The position numbers and the translations under genes are program-made. The notes below the pieces were generated by a model that did not search any database, had not been told where the DNA came from, and saw only the letters and a list, made by a program, of their open reading frames with translations. 64,000 nt of DNA from Diphasiastrum complanatum (Eukaryota > Streptophyta > Lycopodiopsida > Lycopodiales > Lycopodiaceae), in the NCBI GenBank assembly GCA_029204225.1, contig CM055102.1:46866629-46930628 (forward strand). The letters run 5' to 3'. This document shows, one piece after another, positions 34,473 through 46,900 of the stretch; position 1 is the first letter of the stretch, and each line of letters begins with the position of its first letter.

Positions 34473-35882
34473 TTTGATAATCTTGTCCAATCCTATGCCA
34501 TTAAGGAGGAGCTACCAAGTTTGGAGGCTCTCCAAAGTGTGCTAATTTCAGAAGAATCAAGACAAGAGTATAAGCTCTTGAGGATGGACAAGCTTTCTCT
34601 CACTCATAATGATGGCAAAGCTCTCTTTGCCAAGGATAAGCACAAAGAGAGGAGCAAGAACCAACATCAACAATCCTCAAGCAAGGACAAAGTCAAATCC
34701 AAAAACAAAGATGAGGAGGAAGATGATTCCTCTAATGCTTCATCATCCAAGCTCAAGAAGAAGAAGAAGATCAAGTGCTTTTATTGTGGCAAGAAAGGTC
34801 ATTATGTCACCAATTGCTTCAAAAAGAAGAATCAACTCAAGCAAGCCAATATTATCAATGAGAAGGAAGACACTATTGCAAGTGATGGAGAGGGATCTCT
34901 TATGGTCTCTAGTTTCTCATCTACTCCTTTCAAGAAGGACGGCCTATGGTATATTGATAGTGGAGCCTCTTCACATATGTGTAGCTCCAAGGACTCTTTC
35001 TCTTCTATTGCACCTTATGATGGAGTGAAGAAATCAATATACACTGCAGATAATTTTGAATGTCCTATTGAAGGCATAGGGAACATTCCCTTGAAGCTTG
35101 CATCCTCTAAAGTTCTTTCTCTCTCTAGAGTTCTTTATGTACCTAAGCTTACCAAGAATCTTATTAGTGTTGGCCAATTGCTTGATAATGGCCTTGATGT
35201 AAAATTCAATGTTGATACTTGTACTATCAAGAAGAATGATGAGATACTTGCATTAGGATCTAGATTTGGTGGCATCTATAAACTAGATCCAAATGAGTAT
35301 GTGAATGTTTGTAATGTTGCTCTTGTGAACAAGCTCTCTATGGAAGAATTATGGCATAGGAGGTTGGGACATCCCAACTACAAATCCATGCTCTCTATGA
35401 TCAAAGAATCCAAAGCTATTGGCTTGCCAAAGTCATTCTCCAAGAAGATCAAGCCTTGTGAGGCTTGTGCTATTGCTAAATCTCACAAAAAGCCATTTAC
35501 AAGATCTTCTATCAAAAGCAAGCATCCTTTGGAGTTAATCCACTCGGATGTGCATTTCTCATCAACTACAAGCAAGGGAGGAGCCACTTGTTTTGTTACT
35601 TTCATTGATGATTACACAAGATTCACTTGGATATATCTTCTTGCTTCAAAATCTATGGTGTTTGATCATTTCCTTATTTTCAAAGCTTATGTAGAGAAGC
35701 AATTCTCATTCAAGATTAAAGCTCTTAGAAGTTATGGAGGTGGTGAATATATCTCCAATAAATTTCAAGATTTTTGTGAGCTTGAAGGCATTAAAAGAGA
35801 GTTTTCTTGTGCCTACTCTCCATCTCAAAATGGAGTGGCCGGAGAAAGAATAGATCTCTATGTGAATGTGCAAAATCTATGA
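34473..35882 (+). pseudogene. Copia Gag tail, protease and integrase (family B)
   Basis: Same frame as the Gag before it. Lys/Ser-rich spacer, zinc knuckle CFYCGKKGHYVTNC (34776-34817), protease WYIDSGASSHM with DSG at 34956-34964, GAG-pre-integrase ELWHRRLGHPN, CEACAIAKSHKK, integrase Asp strand LELIHSDVHF, and KALRSYGGGEYI, where the second catalytic Asp is replaced (SYGG for xDGG). A net one-base loss near 35838, at NGVA, moves the rest to the next frame. Confidence 0.92.
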
Positions 35883-37156
35883 GAATTGAGGCATCTTTGC
35901 CCAAAGATTTTTGGGGAGAAGCCATTAATTGTGCAAATTATCTTTGCAATAGGCTCCCACATATAGCTCTTGGAGGAAAGTCACCATATGAAATCTTATT
36001 TTTGAAGAAGCCTAAGGTTGATCACCTTAGAGTTTTTGGATGCTTATGCTTTGTCCATATTCCCTTGGAAACAAGGAAGAAGGAAGATCCTAGTGCATGC
36101 AAAGGGATCATGGTTGGATACTCATCCACCAAGAAGGCCTATAGAGTCTTTATACTCTCTACTTCTCAAGTTATTGAAAGTAGAGATGTTGTCTTTCATG
36201 AAGATCAACACTCATCATTTGAAGAGGCCGAGATCAAGAAATCTATGGATGCATCATCAATTATTGATTTTGAAGACAATCATGATGTGATGGGGTCGAG
36301 ATTTGAAGAAGACTCTCCTCGGATTTTTTCACCAAGAAGATCCATGAGAGATAGATCCGAGCCTAAGAGGCTCTCATATGTTGACAAAGGCAAACAAGTG
36401 GATCTTGATTCCACTAATTATGTTTTTTATGTCTCTCATGAAAAGCCAAAGAATGTACAAGAGGCACTCAATACCAAGGAGTGGTATGATGCCATGAAGC
36501 AAGAGTATGATGCATTGATCACCAACAATACTTGGGAGCTTGTGGATCCTCCTTCCAACAAGCATGTGATTGGTTGCAAGTGGGTATTTCGGATCAAGTT
36601 CAATCATGATGGCACCATCAACAAGCATAAAGCAAGATTATGTGCCAAAGGATTTGTTCAAATCCATGGTCTTGATTATGAGGAGACCTTTGCACCCGTT
36701 GCAAAGATGGTGACAATAAGAATTCTTATTTCTCTTGCTTGTTTTTTCAAGTGGAAGGTGTTTCAATTAGATGTATCCAATGCTTTTCTAAATGGTTATC
36801 TTGAGGAGGAGATCTATATGGAACAACCTCAAGGATTCATCAAGGATGAGTCCAAAGTGTGTTTGCTCTTCAAAAGTCTTTATGGACTCAAACAAGCACC
36901 AAGATCATGGTATTCAAGACTTAACTCTTTCCTTATCTCACTAGGATTTACTCTTAGTGACTATGATCCTTCCATGTATCTAAAGTTTGTTGATAGCAAT
37001 ATTGTCATTCTTCTAATTTATGTTGATGACATTATTCTTTGTGGAAGTTGTATGAAGCTAGTTGATGAAACCAAGCTAGCACTTGGATGTGAGTTTAAAA
37101 TGCAAGATCTAGGAGAGATACATTACATCCTAGGCCTAGAAATTGATTTTTTATGA
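35807..37156 (+). pseudogene. Copia integrase end and reverse transcriptase (family B)
   Basis: Continues integrase (KNRSLCECAKSMR, YEILFLKKPKVDHLRVFG, IMVGYSSTKKAYRV), a charged spacer, then polymerase: [61 protein letters not shown] and YVDD at 37019-37030. All recognisable polymerase boxes are present. An extra T in a run at about 37150 ends the frame in the palm-thumb region. Confidence 0.93.
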
Positions 37157-37981
37157 AAATCATGTCTCTATATGCCAATCTAGATATGCTTACTCTATGT
37201 TAAAAAAATTCCATATGAAAAATTCTAAGAGCATAGATACTCCAATGGAGCAAATTGTAAAAGATCCTAATAAAGGTGATGAAAGATCCTTTGAGGATCC
37301 TTGATTTGGCTTACCATTACTAGGCTCGATCTTAGTTTTTGTGTGCACAAATTGAGTCAATTTATGCAAGAACCTAAGATCCATCATTGGAAGATGGCCA
37401 AGAGGATTTTAAGATATGTATCTTCATCTTGTGATTATGGTCTACTCTATAAAAGTGAAGATCTATCCATTATTGGCTACTCGGATTCGGACTTTGCAAG
37501 TGACAAAATGGATCGAAAGTCTATTAGTGCATACACTATCTTTTTTGGAGGCAATCTAATATCTTGGCTTTCCAAAAAGCAAGATACTATATCTCTCTCT
37601 TCATGTGAGGCCGAGTACAAAGCACTCACTACAACTACCAAAGAAGTGCTTTGGATCAAGAGGTTATTAATGGAACTAAAGTGCATCAAGGAGGATGATC
37701 TACCAATGATCAAGTGTGATAACATCTCGGCCCAAGCTCTTGCCAATAATCTCATATTTCATGCAAGAAGCAAGCACATAGAAGTGGCACACCATTTTGT
37801 GAGAGAAAAGCTTATTGGAGGAGAAATCTATTTGGAGCATGTCAACTCGACCTCTTGTATTGCCGATCTACTCACCAAGCCAAGAGCAAAAGTGCTTTCA
37901 TCAAGCATAGATCTAATCTTGGAGTTATATCAAGATCAATGCTCAAATCTTCAAAGAATTGAAAAAGATTATCTATGTTAG
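37157..37981 (+). pseudogene. Copia RT tail and RNase H (family B)
   Basis: Between 37157 and 37300 the thumb continues in another frame (KKFHMKN, TPMEQ), then about ten codons are missing near 37290 compared with the relative at 28780. Frame 37301-37981 reads SFCVHKLSQFMQ, GYSDSDFASDKMDRKS, SSCEAEYKAL, DNISAQALAN and LLTKP, a full RNase H. A one-base loss near 37881 changes the last ~30 residues, and the frame runs into the 3' LTR. Confidence 0.9.
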
Positions 37982-38686
37982 ATATAGGGGTCTTATGTTT
38001 TTTACATCAAGCATCTAGGTGTAGGATGTTGATAGGAATAAATTTGGCATAGATGGCAAATTATGCATTTCCACTTGTAATGCCACTATTGAGCCAAAAT
38101 AGAGTAAGAGGCTAAACACTTGCTAATTAGAGTGTAGACAAGTGTAAAGTTTTTGTTTGATGAATTCCAAGAGGTCCAATAGGATATAGAGGTGGAACCT
38201 TGTGAAGTCCAATAGGAAATTGAGGTGTGCTTAAATATAGTCCAATAGAATTAAGAGGTGCATAGATCAATGATCCAATAGGATCAAGAGGTGACAAAAT
38301 GTGGTCCAATCATAGTTAAGCATAGTGGTAGCTCGTGGACCTACTAGTATCATTGTACTCCTCATTTTGAAATCAATTGATTTGGTGATTTCATGGATTT
38401 TGTGAGTTATTGGATTTCTAGCTTTCTCTCTCTACCCGAGAGCTCTTGATGCATTTTCTCTCTCTACCCGAGGAGAGCAGCTTGTTTTTACTTAGATTAT
38501 TTTTTGAATACTTCCCACACGTGTGAGTGAGAGTTGGAAGTGATTGAATGCATGTAGTAGTGTGTTTTTGCCATAGGATTCAAGATTGATCTTGAATCTC
38601 AATCTAGACTTGATCTTGGTGCATCTACACACCTTAGGAGATCACAAGTACATGTAGTGGATAGTCCACACGTTTGAAAATCAACA
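37950..38686 (+). repeat. 3' LTR of the nested copia
   Basis: Matches the 5' LTR base for base in length. The first 7 bases differ at three positions and no purine tract is visible before it. Includes CACACGTGTG at 38516-38525; the second site is changed to CACACGTTTG (38668). Confidence 0.92.
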
Positions 38687-38691
38687 GTAAG
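38687..38691 (+). other. Target-site duplication GTAAG, right copy
   Basis: Pairs with 32499-32503. Confidence 0.88.
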
Positions 38692-39496
38692 TGCACATCA
38701 TCTTTGGAAGCTTGGAATTCATAAAAGAAGCTTTATGAATCCAAGTCTACTTCTAGAGTGTTGACTCTAAGAAGGCAAATCTTTTCTTGTTTGCAAAAGA
38801 ATGAAGAAAGTCCAAGTACTTTTGTTTTGAGAATGAAAGCATTGAATGATGAGTTAGCTTGCATAGATGAAAGCATTAAAGAAGGAGAGCTTATTCAAGT
38901 GATTCTTAATGGCTTGTTGGATGCTCATGCTAACATTGTTCAAAGTATTGCTATTCAAAAGACTTTGCCAAGTTTGATGGATCTTCAAGACCCACTCATC
39001 CTGCGAGGCTACTCCAACTCAGATTGGGGAGGAATAGTCTCTTCCAAAAAATCCATCTCCGAGTTCTGTTTCTATCTGGTAGGGGGACCGATTTCGTGGA
39101 ACTCAAGGAAGCAGAAATCAATTGCGCTTTTTTTTACAAAGGCAGAGTACATTGCAGCATGTCAAGCTTCAAAAGAAGCTGTATGGATTAGGTTATTACT
39201 TCACGACCTACATTACAGTCAGTTTAATGCTACCACCATTCTGTGTGACAACTTGAGCTGTATTTCACTGTCACTGAATCCCAGATTTCATGGCAAATCC
39301 AAGCACATAGAAATCTAGTATCATTTCATTCGGGAGAAAGTTTTCTCAGGGCAAGTGATCCTTCAATACTGCTCCACAACAAAAATGGTCACAGAAATCT
39401 TCACCAAAGCGCTTCCCAAGATCAAGCACCAGAAATTCTTCAAAAAGCTGAACCTGACGAAGATACCAAGGCACCAACCGTGACCTTAAGGGGGAC
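38692..39496 (+). pseudogene. Chimeric copia Gag joined to RNase H
   Basis: First part (to about 38990) is Gag of family A, resuming where 32503 stopped: KCTSSLEAW, LTLRRQIFSCLQKNEES, ELACIDESI, VILNGLLDAHANIV. At about 38990 it passes in frame into the RNase H of a different copia lineage: LRGYSNSDWGG, GGPISWNSRKQKS, TKAEYIAACQASKEAVW, CDNLSCI, FHGKSKHIEI, stop, then YHFIREKV and TKALPKIKH. The open frame 38758-39318 covers the joint. Protease, integrase and polymerase are absent. A purine tract (AAGGGGGA) ends it at 39495. Confidence 0.9.
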
Positions 39497-39655
39497 TGTT
39501 GAAAATTAAGCCCACAATCGCCTCCTTGGTGAATGACTAATTTCTATTTCATGATTCTTCCTACATGTTTATTGATCATTGATCTAGGGTCAAGTGAAAC
39601 CAACTTTGGTTCTGCGTCTGCTCATCTGATACCTGCAGCTACAGAGGCGGCTATA
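39497..39655 (+). repeat. Start of a copia 3' LTR (third lineage)
   Basis: Begins TGTTGAAAATTAAGCCC after the purine tract. Only the left end can be placed; the right end is uncertain. Confidence 0.5.
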
Positions 39656-39948
39656 CACTACCAGGAAAGCTTGAAGAGCTACTAAAAAAGAAGCCGACCG
39701 ATGTCCTTTCACTCTTGCATCCTCAACCAGAGTGGAGAAAGGCGGTACTTTTACGCAACCTCGAGCTCATCAAAGAATATCTTATGGCTCCGGCAGTCTT
39801 ACAGGCAGATCCAACAGACCATCCGTTGCCCCGAAGACGGTCATGGTCCTTACTCAAAACTCCAAGTGTAGGGGCTTACAATTGGCCAATCGTTAAGTCT
39901 ACGAAAGGTTGGAGCACAACGGTCGATTTCCAAAAAGCCCTCAACTGA
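39656..39948 (+). other. Unrecognised open frame of about 97 codons
   Basis: Reads from LPGKLEELLKKKPTDVL to WSTTVDFQKALN, then stops. No ATG is needed for most of it, so it could be an internal exon or a fragment of a longer frame. Composition is ordinary (Leu/Lys/Pro), without membrane or zinc motifs. It lies just after a copia LTR start and may be a gene fragment or element sequence. Function unknown. Confidence 0.3.
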
Positions 39949-40968
39949 TTCCTCACTGATGCGACTAATTCACTATAAGATCAACACCACGTGAGAACGC
40001 AGGAAAATTCGTCGCTTATGTATCAAAAGTATTTTATCCCAATAATCCCTATTAAAATTTCAAAAAATCTCATAATAATAATAAGACATTAGGAGCAGGA
40101 GGAACATATCACAGATGCCCAGGATACCAAGCAAAAGCATCGAGTAAAAATTCCTAAAGCAACATATGAAGTTCCAAGCTTTGACAATAGATCAAAAAGA
40201 CAGAAAGAAATTTTGCCAAAAGTATCTCGCACAAGTGAAATGACAAACTTAGAAATATTAACGGAAATTCAAGTACTTTGGTAGCAAAAGGATTGCGTAC
40301 AACCAATAATAGGTAAGCTACTCAGCAGCCAAGTGAGGGGAAACCAAAAAAAAAGGGAGGCCTCCGCCATGCCAGGGAGGTCCCCTTGGGCATGGGCCCA
40401 GTTTGGCACTTGCTCTTGACTGGAATTTAAGGGCAGGTGCCGAACGCCGAAAGACGCTTGCTGGTTGACACGTTGCGTAGTACGTTACGGAGTGCCTGCC
40501 TGGCGTTGCTTGGGCAGGGCAGGGCAGGTCCTTCAGGCTTCTTCTCTCCTCTCGTCTCCTCCCTTCTTCCTTTCCTTTCTGCTTAGCGCAGCGTTGCTTT
40601 GCTTCTCTGTTTCCTCTGATTTCTGTGGAGAGAGAGCACAGTAAGGAGAGGGTGATGCAATAATGGTGATGGAGATGGAGGGGGAGGGCGATAGCCCTTT
40701 GACCTTTCGCGCTGCTGCGCGCGTGCGCGTGGGCATCCTTTTGGCTATGGATCCTAGCATCATCTTCTCGCCTGCTGCATAACGCCATTTTCGTATCCTC
40801 GCTTGCATCCTTTTCTCGCTTTCGCCAGATACAGTCTACCTTACCTTACTCCTCATGCCAAATTTGCTGGCATGGATCGCTCGTGGGGAAGCGGGTCCAG
40901 GATCGTTGTGTTTGATGACTGTGTAGGGAAGCGGCAGCAGAGGCTTGGTAATTTGATGTTTCTTTGAG
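39949..40968 (+). promoter_or_regulatory. Upstream region of the LRR gene
   Basis: GC content rises sharply from about 40340, as expected near a plant promoter. A TGGGCCCA element lies near 40393. A CT-rich stretch (40535-40610) is typical of plant 5' leaders. The minus-strand open frames over 40318-40808 are the antisense of this skewed sequence. A leader intron cannot be excluded. No TATA box could be assigned. Confidence 0.4.
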
Positions 40969-43900
40969 ATGGCCATTGTGACAGGTGATCGTTATCTAGA
41001 TCTTTTGGCAAGATTTGTTGAAGAAAACATAGGGTTGCTGCTGGATGGTGGACGAGTGCTCAAACTGAATCCCGTAGGGTTGCATTATGTGCAGTCGAGG
41101 CTCGAGGCTCTGCAGGAGCTGGAGCAGTTGCGTTCTTCTGCGCCTGTGGATTATCTAAGGGCATATGTGGCTGACCTAGGAGACCACCGAGCTTTGGAGC
41201 TTTTGCGAAGAGTGCTTCGCTTGCTTGGGGCAGTGAAGGTGGTTTCGGTGCTTCAGGCACCTGCCAGAGATCCGACACCTATTAATCTTCTTCCCTGTGG
41301 GCGCCTTAGATCACTTGAATTGCGTGGCTGTGATCTCTCTACAACTGCTGCCCGTGGCCTACTTGAACTTAGACCTGTCCTTGAAAAGCTTTTATGTTAC
41401 AATTCTGCGGTATGCTACTTTTCTTTGACATTTTTTCTTATGCAATTATTCCTTGCATACTTTTTTTTTCTGATATCATCTTTGCTTGCCCTTTATACGT
41501 TTTTTTCCCCTGTTATATCATCCTTGCTTCGCTTTTTCCTCTTTTTTACCATCTTTGCAGGTATACCTGAGTGAAAATCGTTGTTGTCAGTGATGGAAAG
41601 AAATGCAATATACTGTCGGATTTGTCATTTTTATACCTTTCAAATTGTACTAATTTTCAGCTGAAAAACATCCAACTTAGATTCTGGAAAAATTTTACCC
41701 ACCAGATTTTCTTATTCGGGATAAATTTAGGTTATTTAGTCGGAGACTAAAGATGATTGGTACGCAGGATGCATTGAGGCATATTTTTGCTGAACGCATT
41801 GTGGACATTGGAGATGCTCCAACCTGGACTCGGCTGACCTCTGTTTCCTGTGCATGCAATGAGATGTTACTAATGGACGAGTCCTTGCAGCTGCTGCCCG
41901 TGGTTGAGGTTCTTGACCTGAGCAGAAACCGCCTTTCACATGTGGCAAATCTTCAAAAATGCCTCAGGCTCAAGTTTCTCGACCTAAGTTTCAATCGGCT
42001 GCAGAATTTATCTGCACTCCATCAGGTGCTTTTCCACCTGTTTAGATGAGCAGAACTTGATTCATAAAGCTTCAGAAGCAGGTCTGTGTGTTTATATCAA
42101 TGTAATAGAGTTGCTTGGTTCAATAATGACAGGCTTCTATAACAATCACTACACTTTTGTTACGGAACAATGCTCTTTCTAGTACAAATGGCATTGAAAG
42201 GTTACGCTTGCTGGAAACTTTGGATTTGTCACGAAATATCATTTCCAGTTTCAGTGAATTGGAGAAGCTGGCTACCTTGCCATTTCTTCACCTTCTTTTA
42301 CTCAACAGCAACCCAATTTCTTTCAGCTCAAAGTACCGAGTCCAGGTCCTCAGCTTTTTTCCTGATCCAAATAAGGTATGGCTCTTCTGTGTCAGTTACT
42401 TGTCCATTTGCTAAGTGGTAGGCACGCAATATGCCATCAATAACACCGCATGAGTAGAAAAAGATTCATGGATAACTTGTAAGGATTGGGATTTTGTTGA
42501 GTTTGGATTTATGATTATTGCAGCTATTTTTGGATGGCAAGCACATGACACAGAGGGAAAGTTGGGAGGTGAGGAGAATTGCTGCAAGTAATCATGAGAA
42601 AGTGTCAGCATATGGTTTATATGTGCCTGCAAAGAGAAATTTAATGGATGATTCTAGCCAAGAGCCACTGATGATGTCTTCAGATGCCAGTGAAGTAGCT
42701 GCTGAAAAAGCAAAGGTCTGCAACTTGAATTTCCATTATATTAAAGCTCACTTCCTTTTAACAAACATGCAAAATGTTGGGCTTGTTGGTTCTCGTAGCA
42801 GTTTTTTAGGTGGGAGGATGTTTTAATCTCATAACACAATTTGAAGCTATCTTTTGCAGACCCAGTTTTCCATGTAGATGAGATATGTATAGGTTGTTTG
42901 ATAGGATACACCGACTATGATTCAGCACATTGGGAATCAAGGAGTAAGCCAAAACATGATCATGTAGCTTCATATATTATCTATGGACTTATAAGGACAT
43001 CAGTCTGTTCTCAAAACAAAACTGTTTGCTGTTTATTTTACCATTTTTTTAAATTAATTCCAAGTTTATTTTGTAGTTTGATGAGAAAGCATCATTGCAT
43101 TGAATATTCCTATAAAAGGTCATTGTGAGGGTCCTTTAGGACATTGCTTTCTACATTTCCTCAGTATGAAAAGTCTATGGTTTATTTGGACTTAAAGTGA
43201 TCCAAATCAAGATTGCCTGTGCAACATAGCTTCAAATCTTTATTTTGTAAAGGGCCTGTTAGAATATTGTCCAAGCTGTTGTCTGCTTGTTTGGGTTTTT
43301 AACATATATATGAAATTCTAATTTTTAAAATCTGTGCAAGTTTAAAAGTAGTTGACTTGTTTGCTGTTTGGTAAGAAGTCATTAAAAAATGAGCTTCTGA
43401 TTCCTATCTTATCTCATTTGAAATGACTGAAATTGTCTGTAAACTAGAGAGCAGCTTAAACTCAAGGTTGCCTAATTTATCAAATAATCAATTTTCCTGT
43501 AACAATTGAAAAATCTATCATTGCAAAAAACCCTTAATCCAGTAAGAGGGCCCGATTCTGAACTGCCTGAGAGTCGATTCTAAAAATTAGGACACATTGA
43601 TCATGAAGTTCATGATCTCTTTCATTTGAGATGAAGCATGCTCCAATTAGATCAATAACAGGGGTTGCTTTCTGTCTTCAAAGATGTTCACCATTCACTT
43701 TAGGTACATTTTCCTAACTATAAGTATCGAACCGTACTTTCACATTGAGCACTACAATATAATCCATCACTAGGTTATGCAACGGGTAATTTGTACATTT
43801 GTCTACTGCAAGCAGTTAGTACATTGGACTTTTCAGTGGCAGTGCATGCAACTACAGAACTACATTGTGAATATAGAGAACAAACAGGATCATAGTGGTT

Positions 43901-46900
43901 AAAAGGTCATGCATGTACTACATGTGACAATAGAGGTCATGCATGTTACCTTAGAGCTCATACAAGTAACTAAAGACATCATGCATGTGAGTATGGGTAA
44001 AACTCTAGGATAATTTCCAAATTGTTATTTGGCATCTGAGGTTCTTCAACAAAGTGTGTGCACATTATGAATCATGACATGTAAGAATGTACATATGCAA
44101 TGTGGCTTGTCAACATGCTACCATATGGGCATCAAGTAATTGAATGTATTGAATCTTGAATATATTTGCATACTTTTCTAACCTTAAAAGTATAATTTAT
44201 TCTGACCTGATTTAAGTATGGATAGGGTACGAAGTTTATTTTGGTCCAAGAAAGGTAGTTGAAGGAATCATATTTTGGACTTAACAATTTAAGGAGAAAG
44301 TTGGTTGCCAAGTCAACTAAGTGCATATTACTAGGTCACTATATGATCTCAAAGTAGGAAGAAAGTGCAAGTCAACAGTTGATCTTTGAGGAGCATCACT
44401 CACCCTAGGTTGAAGAACATGAGAAGCAGGAAATCAATGACTTTATATCCCTCTTAGATTCCAGAGATAATGAGTCACAAGAACAATTAGTATGTGAAGA
44501 CTTGAAAAAACCGAACATTATGCCAGCATCATGGGGTTCATGGACACTGCTTCCCTCACCAACTAGGAGCTTTTCAAGGTGGGATTGGCAAATAATCAAG
44601 ATCGGGAGAATTTTTGAAGAGTGTGAAAGTGGTGACCAAGGAGCAAGATGATCTTAGAGGCAGCTACAACATCGTGGGAGACAAGAGATGAAATTTTCTC
44701 TTTAACTATTCATTTGGAGTCATATGAGCCTCATTATTCTACGAAGCAATGAAAGAGGAGCTATGACAAGATGCCATGCAAGAGGAGTACAACTCCATTA
44801 TGCATAATAACAATTGGGGAATTGCCAGATAGAAAGCGACCTATTGGCTGCAAATGGGTTTATAAGATCCAACTTCCAAGCAAATGGATAGACAAGCACA
44901 AGGCAATTGTGTATTGATGACTACGTTACAAACCAAAGCTTTGATAAGAGTAAGTTAGATACTTATTCGCATGTCAAGGGAGAAAGGGGACATTGTTTTT
45001 ATTGTTTGTGATTTAGTCATCACTATTAGCAATAAGATTCTTATTGCGACGGTCTAACGAAATCTTCCATGCGAATTCGATATGAAAGATTTAAGTTTGC
45101 TTTATTATTGCCTTGGAATAGAAGTATCGAAAGAAATGAAAGAAATGAATAATCTCTCTATTTTTCAGGGAAAGTATGCACGTGAAATCTTGATTGTGGA
45201 TGAAACTGTTAATCCATAGTTGGTGGTCAGCTTCATTTATCCTACCACAACAAGGGTAGATATTGCGTATGCAATTCGTGTAGCAAGTCAATTTATGAGT
45301 AATCTGACTGTGGCCCATTGGAAAGCTGCCAAAGGAGCTCTGACGTATATCAAAGAGACGTCAAGTTATGAGATTGGATACAATGTTGATGGTCACCTTT
45401 AGTTGGAAGGTCACATTGATTTCAATTGGGTTGGTGACAAGGAAGATTGCATGTCAACCACGGACTATACATTGAGCTTGGGTTCTGGAGCTGGTGCAAC
45501 AACTAGCAAGCTACGGTGATTTGTAAAAAGGCTGAATGTAGGGCAACTATGAGAGCTCCCTGCAATTGTATGGTTGAGGTGACTATTTGATGATGTTCAG
45601 ATCACGCAATTGATTCCTACTCTTAAGTACTATGAGAATTAGAGGTGTGCTCAGCTGGCAAAGAGTCTTGTGTATCACTAAGGGCACATTGAATGGACCG
45701 GCACTCTGTACAAGAGAAAGTGCATAGTGAGGAGTTACAACTTCAGTATTGCAGCATCGAGGATTAAACTTTAGACATCTTACTAAGCCACTTGGTAAAG
45801 ACAACTTTGAAAAGTTTGGGAAGTTGTTAGGTGTCAGGTTGAATAAATTAGCCATTAAAAAGAAAAGGAGGGGTGTGTGTGTGTGGTGAAATATAATGAC
45901 TAGTTTACCCCTTGGTTAGAAAAACTTATTAAAGTAAGTTGTACAAATGTAATGGCAGCAATCAAGCGTCAATACATTGTACCCCGCAACCCCCCCTCCC
46001 TTTGTAATTTTTAGCAAGTAGTGCAAGTGGGCCGAAGTGGGCTAGAATTTGAGCTAGTGGTTGACACCTCATCATATCATGTATGCACTCTTTGGAGCTT
46101 GGCTCAATCATACGTAGGAGCCTCTGCGCCCTACTTGGTAATGCTCATAACACTTTTTGGAGTATGGCACTTGAGTCAAAGATCTCAACTCTCAAGGAAT
46201 ATTTTTTATGTATTTTGGTGTTGTTTTGTAACTTGAGTTAGCTCTCTCTTGCTTTTATGGTTCTAGTGTCTTCTTCAAAGATACTCCGTAGCTAGGCCTA
46301 TGATTTTGTCAATTACCTCAGGAAATTCCCTTATGAACACATTTAAAGCTTTGTCTCCCATTTGTAAAATGATCAAATTTTTGATTACTCATCGTCATCC
46401 AATACCAGCCAGACCGCAGCCCAAAAATCCCATATGGTTGGAGCACTAGAGACTTGTCTTATAGATCCTGCCACTAAGTGTACGTTTTCTCCTGATTATA
46501 GATGATGATACTAGAAATTGGAGCAGTCTCTGGAAACTTGGTGTGCATCATGAAATGAGTTGTTGATCAAGCCAGGCAAGGCATAAGCATGTCTCCGTTT
46601 TAGTGTTTTATAGACTTGTCTTATAGATCCTGCCACTAGCTGTACGTTTTACCTCGATTATAGATGATGATACTAGAAATTGGAACAGCCTCTCGAAACT
46701 TAGTGTGCATCATGAAACGAGATGGTGATCAGCCAAGGCTTAAGAATGTGTCTGTTTTGGTGCTTCTATCCCTGAAAAGTCATAGATATCAAATATCTGA
46801 TGCATGTGAAGTAGCCAAACCTTGACATCACCAATCGGGACCTTGGATTACCTGAGCATTCTTTAGTCAGAAATTCAACCGCTTAGATTGAAGCATGTCA

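Larger units (their letters stand above)
32504..38686 (+). mobile_element. Complete copia element (family B) with both LTRs
   Basis: A 6.2 kb element: LTRs 32504-33240 and 37950-38686 (737 bases each, about 13 mismatches, no gaps by eye), PBS at 33241, Gag, protease, integrase, polymerase and RNase H, flanked by GTAAG. It was inserted into the Gag gene of a family A copia. It is the most intact element here, yet carries an early stop, a base loss, a base gain, a small deletion and a further base loss in its coding region. Confidence 0.95.

Noticed and set aside
40318-40808. Two overlapping minus-strand frames of 156 and 91 codons
   Set aside because: They are antisense to the GC-rich, CT-skewed promoter and leader of the LRR gene, with Arg/Ser/Glu composition from the base bias.
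42841-43128. A 95-codon frame within intron 4
   Set aside because: Exon 4 has a clear donor at 42716 and exon 5 joins in phase; this frame has no motif.
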